A stretch of DNA of 59,228 nucleotides. Source: Fidelibacterota bacterium. GTDB lineage: Bacteria > Pseudomonadota > Alphaproteobacteria > Rhodospirillales > Rhodospirillaceae. The stretch is from NCBI GenBank assembly GCA_947476065.1, contig CANJPG010000014.1:1-59228 (forward strand). The letters are read 5' to 3'. The position numbers were made by a program, and so were the translations under genes. Below the pieces are notes generated by a model. It did not search any database. It saw nothing but the letters and a program-made list of their open reading frames with translations, and was not told where the DNA came from. Shown piece by piece: positions 53,206-59,228 of the stretch (its first letter is position 1; every line of letters begins with the position of its first letter).

Positions 53206-54716
53206 TGCAGCGCGCGGGCATTGCGGATAAATCAGTCTGGTGGCACGCGCTGATGGTCTGTGCGCTGACACTGGTGCTGCGCGCACGCTTCTTCGACAAT
53301 CCCGCGATCTATATCGACGAGCAATTCTACCTCGCCGTCGCCGACCGCTGGCTGCACGAAGGCCTTGTCCCTTATGTCGATATCTGGGACCGCAAGCCCA
53401 TCGGCATCTTTATCATCTATTTGCTGTCGTTCATCTTTCCCAACGCCGTAATCGGCTATCAGATCGTCGCTACCGTGTTTGTGCTGGCCACTTCGGCGGT
53501 GATCTATAGCCTCGGCACACAGCTGGCCAACGCGCGCGTCGGTTTTGCCGCGGCCATACTTTATCCCGGCACGCTGATGCTGATGCTGGGGCAGGGCGGC
53601 CAGACACCGGTCTACTACAATCTTTTCGTGGCCGTCGCAGCATGGCTGATCGTGCGGGCCCAGCGCGGCTCGCGCGTAGACCATTTGGCTCTGATAGGTG
53701 CGGCGCTGTGTTTCGGTCTTGCTTTGCAGATCAAATATATCTGCGTGCTCGAAACATGTGTCCTGTGCCTCTTCGCCCTGTGGCATGCCGCGCGTCATGA
53801 CGCGCGCGCGGCGCTGGCCCTGTCTGCGGCTATGGTCGCGATGGGTCTGCTGCCAACGGTGATTGTGGGCGCTGCCTACGCCTTCACCGGCCACTGGGAC
53901 GATTTCTACTTCGCCAACTTTGTCTCGTTCTTCGCCAAAAGTATCTGGAAGCTGTCGAGCGCCGAATATGCCAAGCGATTCATGATCGCCACCGGCCTCA
54001 GCATCCACATTCTCCTGCTCAGCGGCTATGCACTGGCCACCGTGCTGCGCCGCGAGGTGTGGCGCCGCCCCGAAATCACACTCTTAGTGTTATGGATTGC
54101 GGTGGCCTTCGCCGGTGCGTTGTCGATGGGTACGCCCGCCGAGCATTATTTCCTGCCCACCATGGCGCCACTGTGTCTGCTGGCGGCCATTGGCCTCGTT
54201 CATCTCAACGACAAAATCATCCGGGCCAAAATCGGTTGGCCGCGCCTGTCGGCCGGCCTTGCGCCATATGCGGTGCTTCTGATCTGCGCAAGTGTTGCAA
54301 CAGCGGCCTCCTTCGCCGCGGCCGCTCACACCGAACGCCGGTGGGGAAGGCCCAAAGAGATTTACGAGATCGGCGCTTACCTGCACGCCACACTGAAAGA
54401 CGGCGATTGTCTGTATGTCTTCAACCGTCTGCCAATCTTCTATTATTTGTCCCAGGCCTGTCTGCCGGGCAAATTCATATTCCCCAACCATCTCTACGAT
54501 GCCGCTGAATTGAACGCGCTGCCCGTCGATGTGCCCGCGGAACTCGACCGCGTGCTGACCGCGCGCCCGGCCATGATCCTGGTGCGCCAGCCGGTCACGG
54601 CCGAAGCTCACGCTCCGGCACTCGCGCGCCTAGATCAGGCCCTTGCCGGCTATACCCTGGATAAGACCTTCAGCAGTGAGCGCCAAAGCATTGTGCTCTA
54701 CCGCCGCGGGGACTAG
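53205..54716 (+). CDS. GT39/ArnT-like membrane glycosyltransferase, 503 aa
   Basis: Polytopic membrane protein of the PMT/ArnT family with about ten membrane helices. Near the N-terminus is NPAIYIDEQFYLAVADRWLH, GLVPYVDIWDRKPIG, where the D-E pair and the D-x-x-x-P motif mark the catalytic periplasmic loop. The C-terminal domain (about 390-503) is soluble and periplasmic. Such enzymes move a sugar from a polyprenyl-phosphate donor to a lipid or protein. The nearby GT2-GtrA could make the donor. A GTG at 53202 is an alternative start; the ATG overlaps the preceding stop. Third gene of the operon. Confidence 0.82.
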   Translation: MQRAGIADKSVWWHALMVCALTLVLRARFFDNPAIYIDEQFYLAVADRWLHEGLVPYVDIWDRKPIGIFIIYLLSFIFPNAVIGYQIVATVFVLATSAVIYSLGTQLANARVGFAAAILYPGTLMLMLGQGGQTPVYYNLFVAVAAWLIVRAQRGSRVDHLALIGAALCFGLALQIKYICVLETCVLCLFALWHAARHDARAALALSAAMVAMGLLPTVIVGAAYAFTGHWDDFYFANFVSFFAKSIWKLSSAEYAKRFMIATGLSIHILLLSGYALATVLRREVWRRPEITLLVLWIAVAFAGALSMGTPAEHYFLPTMAPLCLLAAIGLVHLNDKIIRAKIGWPRLSAGLAPYAVLLICASVATAASFAAAAHTERRWGRPKEIYEIGAYLHATLKDGDCLYVFNRLPIFYYLSQACLPGKFIFPNHLYDAAELNALPVDVPAELDRVLTARPAMILVRQPVTAEAHAPALARLDQALAGYTLDKTFSSERQSIVLYRRGD

Positions 54717-54949
54717 TGGGTCGCAAGGGACCCGCTGGCGGCGGTGAGTTCCATCGCGCGCGCCGCATGGCTGCGGGCCTGCTTCGCGCATTCCTCGGCG
54801 TTCTCAGAATCGCCATCGGCATAGAACCGCGCCGCTTCATGATGCAGGGCCGCCGCCATCTCGTGACAGCGGGCGGCTTTGATGTGGTTGGCCTCGGCGG
54901 AAGGTTTTTGAATGGACTGCGTCGTCGGCACGGCGTTGATGTTGGGCAT
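54713..54949 (-). CDS. hypothetical helical protein, 78 aa
   Basis: Small cytosolic protein. The middle is one long helix (ARCHEMAAALHHEAARFYAD, GDSENAEECAKQARSHAARA) with regular Ala/His/Glu spacing, which could form a helical hairpin or coiled coil. AAGGAG is nine bases upstream. The stop overlaps the stop of the GT39 gene by four bases. Function unknown; similar Ala/His-rich short proteins are scattered in alphaproteobacteria. Confidence 0.6.
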   Translation of the reverse strand: MPNINAVPTTQSIQKPSAEANHIKAARCHEMAAALHHEAARFYADGDSENAEECAKQARSHAARAMELTAASGSLATH

Positions 54950-55180
54950 ATCCCTGTCTCCTTCAAAAACCTGGCGTACAAAACCTATGGAGGTCGGGCG
55001 CTAAAACGCCGCGTGGCGCTAAAAGTTCCTTGGTCTTCCGCGCAGGGGACCGCCGACCGCGCGAGGGCCTGGCGGAAATCTTTACGCCTGTGCGCCCCCC
55101 TTCACACATCGACACCGCAAGTGCTGACGCGGGGCCCGCTAAGCGCTTGGTGAGGCCACATATTTTTCCTGGGACAGTCA

Positions 55181-55197
55181 TTGGCACACATCTTGCT
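55181..55197 (+). promoter_or_regulatory. sigma-54 (RpoN) promoter
   Basis: TTGGCACACATCTTGCT matches the -24/-12 consensus (YTGGCAC-N5-TTGCW) with GG and GC exactly 12 bases apart. It places transcription start near 55208, giving a 24-base leader to the ATG at 55232. The exact spacing is the strongest test of such sites. Transcription would need an enhancer-binding activator. Confidence 0.7.
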
Positions 55198-55231
55198 GAT
55201 GTCTGTTCAACAACAATGTGAGGCTTGCCCA

Positions 55232-55819
55232 ATGCCCTGTGTAACCACCACGCGCTCCGAGCGCGCAGAGCGCACCACCTTAGTGGATGTCTGCGCGAGT
55301 CTGATGGATGTCTGCCATGCCTGTCAGGCCGATATGCTGGATAGGCGCGGGATTGTCTGCCTGATCGATATCGATATCGACAGCGGCATGTTGGCGGGCT
55401 GGCAATGCGACACCCTTGGACGCATGGTGCGCTCGCTCATCGAACAGATTTTCTGCGAGACGCCGGACGACGCCCGTGGCGGAGGCATCACGGTGGCCTT
55501 GCACCGCAAAGGCAAGGTTTGGATCCTGGCCGTGTCCGACGAAGGCGTGCGGGGCCCGAACCAGCGCAATTCGGTGCACAGCAATCAGATGAGTGTCGCC
55601 CCATCGCTTGCTGACCTTGCGCGTCCCCTGCGTGCGACCGTACGCGCGCGGCCGACGCGCAGCGGCGCGGTGACCGCGGTGATGTTTGCCGTACGCTCCG
55701 TCGTGCCCGTACCTCGCGCGTCTGCGCCTGGAACTCACGTCCCCGTGCTGGAAGCAGTGGAAGCCTATGAAACCCGGCGGCCTCGCTCGGCTGCGCGGCT
55801 CCGTATCGCGCTTCACTAG
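55232..55819 (+). CDS. degenerate histidine-kinase ATPase-like protein, 195 aa
   Basis: The start at 55232 fits the sigma-54 promoter upstream and a GAGG site. Residues 10-50 are rich in Cys (VDVCASLMDVCHACQADMLD), and 70-125 resemble the ATPase of HWE/HisKA_2 kinases: LGRMVRSLIEQIFCETPDDA, RGGGITVALHRKGKVWILAV, SDEGVRG. The usual Asn in the N-box (N-A-x-K-H) is missing (E-Q-I-F-C-E) and the G2 box is absent, so it is unlikely to bind ATP normally. It may be an adaptor or phosphotransfer-like protein in a sigma-54-controlled process such as motility. Unrecognised otherwise. Confidence 0.62.
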   Translation: MPCVTTTRSERAERTTLVDVCASLMDVCHACQADMLDRRGIVCLIDIDIDSGMLAGWQCDTLGRMVRSLIEQIFCETPDDARGGGITVALHRKGKVWILAVSDEGVRGPNQRNSVHSNQMSVAPSLADLARPLRATVRARPTRSGAVTAVMFAVRSVVPVPRASAPGTHVPVLEAVEAYETRRPRSAARLRIALH

Positions 55820-55825
55820 GGGCTT

Positions 55826-56071
55826 TTAGCTGCGTCCGTCGCCTTTGATGACGCCAAAGGCTTTCGAGGGCGTGCCGGCATTAGCGACGTTGAAGCCATC
55901 GGCGTCCAGGCCCCTGCGCAGAATCTCGCGGATCGCCGAAGCCCGGCTGGGCATGCGTTTTTCAAAACGGAAATTGTCGAGGGCTGTCAGTTCGCCGGCC
56001 GACAACATCACCTGCAGGCGGGTCAGCCGTTTTTCGCCCTTTTTGATCTTAGGACTGCTCTTCGGATTCAT
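55826..56071 (-). CDS. ribbon-helix-helix protein
   Basis: Small protein of 81 residues with a ribbon-helix-helix core: KRLTRLQVMLSAGELTALDN, FRFEKRMPSRASAIREILRR, GLDADGF. The basic N-terminus (MNPKSSPKIKKGEKR) fits DNA binding; the family includes CopG/MetJ/Arc repressors and antitoxins. No toxin partner is seen on this strand. Start uncertain: an in-frame GTG at 56110 with TAGGA upstream is also possible. Convergent with the preceding gene with a gap of six bases. Confidence 0.65.
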   Translation of the reverse strand: MNPKSSPKIKKGEKRLTRLQVMLSAGELTALDNFRFEKRMPSRASAIREILRRGLDADGFNVANAGTPSKAFGVIKGDGRS

Positions 56072-56334
56072 GGTCGCGATGTTTCTGACTGTGTTGAGCC
56101 GAAAATTCACGCTGGAATATCCTAAAGTTGGTTTTATGAGTAAGTGACATCAAGACAGCAAAAAACGCATAACGCTCATTGTAGGTAAGGTGTTCAGGCA
56201 GTGTTGATGGGGATAACGGCACCCATGGCTAATTGGTTCCCGCTTGCTGATACAACTCATGGGATTTGTCGTGAAACCCGAAGTGGAAATGTTAAAATCT
56301 TCCGGAATTGGACCCCTGCCAAAGGCTGAGAAAC

Positions 56335-56589
56335 GTGCAATCCGGCGACCAGGCCATGATGTCCGTCCATACCAGCGACGTATCCTGCCCCATTTGCCGG
56401 CAGCCGGGCTGGGCAAGCTGGCTGGATAACACCAGCTATTTGACGGCAAAACGCCAGCTGGTCGCCCTGTCCGCCGGGTTTTGCAGCATCGTAAGGGGCG
56501 ACTCCGAGCCGGAAATCCGCTGTATGCGCTGCCACGACACCCACAGGGCCTGCGCCGAAGCCCGCTCCGCGCTGCCGGACCTGCGCTAG
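56335..56589 (+). CDS. small CxxC-type (zinc-binding-like) protein, 84 aa
   Basis: Begins at a GTG with AAAGG upstream. Cysteine pairs SCPICRQPGWASWLDNTS and IRCMRCHDTHRAC, about 40 residues apart, could bind one zinc. Between them is a stretch with SYLTAKRQLVALSAGFCSIV. Tail ends ALPDLR. No family recognised. Alternative starts are the TTG at 56308 and the ATG pair at 56356/56359. It stands between the RHH gene and fliG. Confidence 0.5.
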   Translation: MQSGDQAMMSVHTSDVSCPICRQPGWASWLDNTSYLTAKRQLVALSAGFCSIVRGDSEPEIRCMRCHDTHRACAEARSALPDLR

Positions 56590-56711
56590 AGAAAAGCCCT
56601 ATTTATTTCAAGGATTCGGCGGAATTGCTCAGGACGGGCAACCGTATTAAGCACTTCTTCATGCGCACTAGGTAATTTTTGCCCATACGCCTCTCGAGGG
56701 GATTTTTGGGA

Positions 56712-57731
56712 ATGGCCCGCATTAAAGAAGATTACCGCAGCCTCACCGGCCCGCAAAAAGCCGCCATCATGATGATGTCCTTGGGGCCCGATCAGGCCGC
56801 CAAGATGCTCTCCATGATGGAAGACGATGAGATCAAGGAACTCTCGCAGACCATGGCCAACCTGGGCACCGTGGGCTCGAACCTCGTTGAACGCCTGTTC
56901 GTCGATTTCGCCGACGCCATTTCCAATACCGGCTCGCTGGTCGGCTCTTACGCCACGACCGAGCGCCTGTTGTTGAAAGGCCTCGATAAAGAACGCGCCA
57001 TGCTCATCATGGAAGAAATCCGCGGCCCTGCTGGCCGCACCATGTGGGACAAGTTGGGCAACGTGCACGAACAGGTGCTCGCCAACTACCTCAAGAACGA
57101 ATACCCGCAGACCGTCGCCGTCGTGCTGTCGAAGATCAAGGCCGACCATACCTCGCGCGTTCTCGCCCTGCTGCCCGAAGGCTTCGCCATGGAAGTCGTC
57201 ATGCGCATGCTGCACATGGAATCGGTGCAGAAAGACGTGTTGGAAAGCATCGAGAAAACCCTGCGCAACGAATTCATGTCGAACCTGGCCAAGACCGCCC
57301 GCGTCGACTCCCACGAACTCATGGCCGAGATTTTCAACAACCTCGACCGCAACACCGAAGCGCGCTTCCTTACCGCCCTCGAAGAACGCAACCGCGAGTC
57401 GGCCGAGAAGATCCGCGCCCTCATGTTCACTTTCGAAGACCTTACCCGCCTCGATCCGGCCGGCGCCCAGACGCTGCTGCGTCACATCGAGAAGGAAAAG
57501 CTGGCGCTCGCCCTCAAGGGTGCGTCCGACGCGATCAAGGAACTGTTCACCGCCAATATGTCGGCCCGCGCGGCCAAGATGCTCAAGGAAGACATGGACA
57601 GCCTGGGCCCCGTCCGCCTCAAGGATGTGGAAGAAGCCCAGAATGCGGTGGTCGTGCTGGCCAAGGAACTCTCCAACTCCGGCCAGATCACAATCTCCGA
57701 AGGCAAGGAAGAGGGCGAGCTGGTCTATTAG
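56712..57731 (+). CDS. fliG: flagellar motor switch protein FliG
   Basis: Rotor protein of 339 residues, part of the C-ring, engaging MotAB. Start at 56712 ([20 protein letters not shown]). All three regions are present: N-terminal ([20 protein letters not shown]), middle with the FliM-binding-type motif [20 protein letters not shown] (EHPQ in most species), and the C-terminal torque helix [20 protein letters not shown] with charged residues. It lies alone here: no fliF, fliH, fliN, motA or other flagellar genes are within the window. Either part of a separate unit or one of several fliG copies. Confidence 0.93.
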   Translation: MARIKEDYRSLTGPQKAAIMMMSLGPDQAAKMLSMMEDDEIKELSQTMANLGTVGSNLVERLFVDFADAISNTGSLVGSYATTERLLLKGLDKERAMLIMEEIRGPAGRTMWDKLGNVHEQVLANYLKNEYPQTVAVVLSKIKADHTSRVLALLPEGFAMEVVMRMLHMESVQKDVLESIEKTLRNEFMSNLAKTARVDSHELMAEIFNNLDRNTEARFLTALEERNRESAEKIRALMFTFEDLTRLDPAGAQTLLRHIEKEKLALALKGASDAIKELFTANMSARAAKMLKEDMDSLGPVRLKDVEEAQNAVVVLAKELSNSGQITISEGKEEGELVY

Positions 57732-57737
57732 TCAGCT

Positions 57738-57779
57738 CGCGCCGCGCGCGTCTCAACACGCGCCGCGCGCATCTCAACA
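57738..57779. repeat. two 21-bp GC-rich tandem repeats after fliG
   Basis: Two consecutive 21-bp copies (57738-57758 and 57759-57779), each starting CGCGCCGCGCGC and ending TCTCAACA, one base different. A third, degenerate copy follows (AGAGTCGCGCGCACTCC). They lie in the 138-base gap between fliG and the PRC-barrel gene. This could be a slippage product or a binding site. Confidence 0.6.
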
Positions 57780-57869
57780 AGAGTCGCGCGCACTCCATAT
57801 TTTCATGGAACTTTGGCCGCTGGTTCCCGTTCCGGTTAGTCCCACCACCAAACCGGAGGGGAACATCCC

Positions 57870-58241
57870 ATGCCTACCGCGAGCGGACATACCACGGCCA
57901 TTCGCGCCTCGAAGGTCAACGGCACCAGCGTTTACTGCAGCGCAGGCGACAAGATCGGCCACGTCGAGGACGTCATCTTGGACAAACAGTCCAACTCCAT
58001 CCTGTTCGCCGCGCTCGGCTTCGGCGGCGTTCTTGGTATGGGCGAGAAATATGCGCCGGTACCCTGGTCGGTGCTCGACTACAGCGAAGACAAGGGCGGC
58101 TACGTCATCCCCATGTCGGAGGAAGAGATCAAGAAGGCGCCGGTCTACGACCTGAAGGATATCACACGCAATGACGCCAGCCTCGGCGCCATCCGCGACC
58201 AGTCCTACGCCTACTACAAAGTCCCGCGCGCAATAAACTAA
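57870..58241 (+). CDS. PRC-barrel domain protein, 123 aa
   Basis: Soluble protein with one PRC barrel (residues 15-85): IRASKVNGTSVYCSAGDKIG, HVEDVILDKQSNSILFAALG, PVPWSVLDYSEDKGGYVIPM. The rest is a helical tail (EEEIKKAPVYDLKDITRND). PRC-barrel proteins in alphaproteobacteria are often stress-related and of unknown target. CGGAGGGG lies upstream of the ATG. Convergent with the TerC gene; the terminator between them may serve both. Confidence 0.85.
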   Translation: MPTASGHTTAIRASKVNGTSVYCSAGDKIGHVEDVILDKQSNSILFAALGFGGVLGMGEKYAPVPWSVLDYSEDKGGYVIPMSEEEIKKAPVYDLKDITRNDASLGAIRDQSYAYYKVPRAIN

Positions 58242-58324
58242 GCCTGAGCTGCTTCTAGACGGGCCCGGTGTTCGTGCTGGGGGTATAGTGAAATCCAACG
58301 ATAAATATACCTAACCCAGAAACA

Positions 58325-58361
58325 AAGGCGCCCCCTTTTGCGTGTAGAGGGGGGCGCTTTG
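58325..58361 (-). terminator. terminator of the terC gene
   Basis: GCGCCCCC (58329-58336) pairs with GGGGGCGC (58351-58358), extended by AAA/TTT with a bulge. On the minus strand it is followed by CTTTGTTTC. It lies about ten bases past the terC stop. Confidence 0.75.
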
Positions 58362-58369
58362 CCTTCCGA

Positions 58370-59228
58370 TCAACGCTCGGTGAGCAGGCTGCGCTTTACG
58401 TCCCGTGTCTTCCACAGCGACCAGCCTATACCGGCAGCCAGGATGGCGAAGGTGATACAGAGGGATATCGCGGGCGGAATCTTTGCCAGACCGAGCGCGT
58501 CGGCAACAAATATTTTAGACCCTATGAAAACTAACAGGATGCTCAGCGCATATTTCAAGTAATGGAAGCGATCGACCATCGCCGCCAGGGCGAAGTAAAG
58601 CGCACGCAGGCCAAGGATCGCAAAGATGTTCGATGTGTAAACGATAAAAGGGTCTGTGGTGATTGCGAAGATGGCCGGAACGGAATCGACGGCAAAAACG
58701 ACATCGACTATCTCCACCATGGCAAGGGCGAGAAACAGTGGAGTCATGAACCACGCCTGCCTCCCCGACACGGGGTCTTTGCGGCGCACCCAGAAGCGGT
58801 CGCCGTGCAGCTCATCTGTGATGGGGAAGCGGCGCCTGATCCATACGAGGGCCGGAGAGGCTCCTGCATTGTAGGCCTTATCGGCCGTCAGCCACATCTT
58901 CACGCCGGTAAAGATAAGAAACGCAGCGAATACATAGAGCGTCCAACTGAATTTCTCCACTAAGGTCGCGCCCATGCCGATCATGACGGCGCGAAGGACA
59001 ATCACGCCAAGAATGCCCCAAAACAGTACGCGATGCTGATACACACGGGGGACGGCGAAGTAGGTAAATATCATCGCGATGACAAAAACATTGTCCATCG
59101 CCAGGCTCTTCTCAATCACGAACCCCGTCACATAGGCCACGCTGGCCGCCTCGCCCATCTGCCACCACACCCAGCCTCCGAAGGCCAGTCCCATTGAGAT
59201 GTAAAATCCCGACAGCAAGAGGCTCTCC
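58370..59228 (-). CDS. TerC-family membrane protein, 5' end missing
   Basis: Polytopic membrane protein cut by the window edge; 286 codons are visible. Segments match TerC/Alx proteins: FVIEKSLAMDNVFVIAMIFT, YQHRVLFWGILGVIVLRAVM, ALAMVEIVDVVFAVDSVPAI, FAITTDPFIVYTSNIFAILG, LRALYFALAAMVDRFHYLKY. The acidic motifs (MDN, VDV, VDS) are those linked to manganese or other metal ion export. It could belong to the MneA/Alx group. The frame continues past the edge (ESL before LLSGFY), so the TTG at 59218 is not the start. Confidence 0.9.
   Translation of the reverse strand, partial: ESLLLSGFYISMGLAFGGWVWWQMGEAASVAYVTGFVIEKSLAMDNVFVIAMIFTYFAVPRVYQHRVLFWGILGVIVLRAVMIGMGATLVEKFSWTLYVFAAFLIFTGVKMWLTADKAYNAGASPALVWIRRRFPITDELHGDRFWVRRKDPVSGRQAWFMTPLFLALAMVEIVDVVFAVDSVPAIFAITTDPFIVYTSNIFAILGLRALYFALAAMVDRFHYLKYALSILLVFIGSKIFVADALGLAKIPPAISLCITFAILAAGIGWSLWKTRDVKRSLLTER

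Noticed and set aside
54963-55232. Minus-strand 89-codon frame in the region before the sigma-54 promoter
   Set aside because: No ribosome binding site, odd composition, and it would cover the promoter element; considered non-coding.
55826-56589. Ribbon-helix-helix gene plus small Cys protein as a toxin-antitoxin pair
   Set aside because: They lie on opposite strands with a gap of over 250 bases and the Cys protein has no toxin features.
1-59228. Search for CRISPR arrays, insertion sequences, prophage, rRNA or integron structures
   Set aside because: No regularly spaced repeats, transposase or integrase motifs, terminal inverted repeats or rRNA sequences were seen.

Overview
The window is GC-rich chromosomal DNA from a Gram-negative bacterium, almost certainly an alphaproteobacterium. 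Supporting signs are a TonB-dependent receptor, lipoproteins, a class of standalone Lrp/AsnC ligand-binding proteins, separate glyQ/glyS subunits next to a bacterial pyruvate phosphate dikinase, hybrid kinase/HPt signalling, a glutaryl-CoA-dehydrogenase-type acyl-CoA dehydrogenase and an octaprenyl-type diphosphate synthase. A Rhizomicrobium/Micropepsaceae-like organism is a guess from overall gene style only. I see no insertion sequence, phage, CRISPR array or rRNA operon. Genes are tightly packed, and several convergent pairs touch or overlap by a few bases.

Layout. 1-13.8 kb: the end of a DUF1501 gene, a large TonB-dependent receptor with its own terminator, then many single-gene units for envelope or periplasmic proteins (DsbA-like, DUF421, an exported NAD(P)-binding oxidoreductase, lipoproteins, TPR and Sel1 proteins, cupin, dienelactone hydrolase, CMD/SnoaL pair) and a decayed quinoprotein fragment. 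13.8-18.8 kb: the first of three TPR-OGT (GT41/SPINDLY-type) glycosyltransferases and envelope proteins. 19-24.3 kb: a very large hybrid histidine kinase (reconstructed length 1466 aa) carrying two compensating single-base frameshifts, followed by a response regulator. 24.5-28.9 kb: acyl-CoA dehydrogenase, Lrp-type sensor domain, tRNA-Pro(CGG), polyprenyl diphosphate synthase, DUF2007 and a TrmN6-like methyltransferase. 29-35.7 kb: glyQ (with a lysine-rich N-terminal tail), glyS, ppdK (with a Cro/YdaS-like DNA-binding domain fused at its N-terminus) and tspO.

36-43 kb: ygfZ opposite a same-strand run of three glycosyltransferases, an asparagine-synthase-type amidotransferase and a dihydroorotase-like amidohydrolase. 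43-54.7 kb: di-heme cytochrome, MBL hydrolase, the second and third TPR-OGT proteins, a GT2-GtrA fusion, and an overlapping DUF6502-DUF5666-GT39 operon. Together these make a strong surface or protein glycosylation neighbourhood. 55-59.2 kb: a degenerate kinase-ATPase-like protein behind a near-perfect sigma-54 promoter, a ribbon-helix-helix protein, a small Cys-motif protein, an isolated fliG, a PRC-barrel protein and a truncated TerC gene.

The most unusual feature is the pyruvate phosphate dikinase made as an obligatory fusion to a Cro/YdaS-like helix-turn-helix domain. It is preceded by two 13-bp direct repeats, the second overlapping its own start codon. This suggests a metabolic enzyme that binds and controls its own gene. 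No database searches were possible; all assignments rest on reading the sequence.
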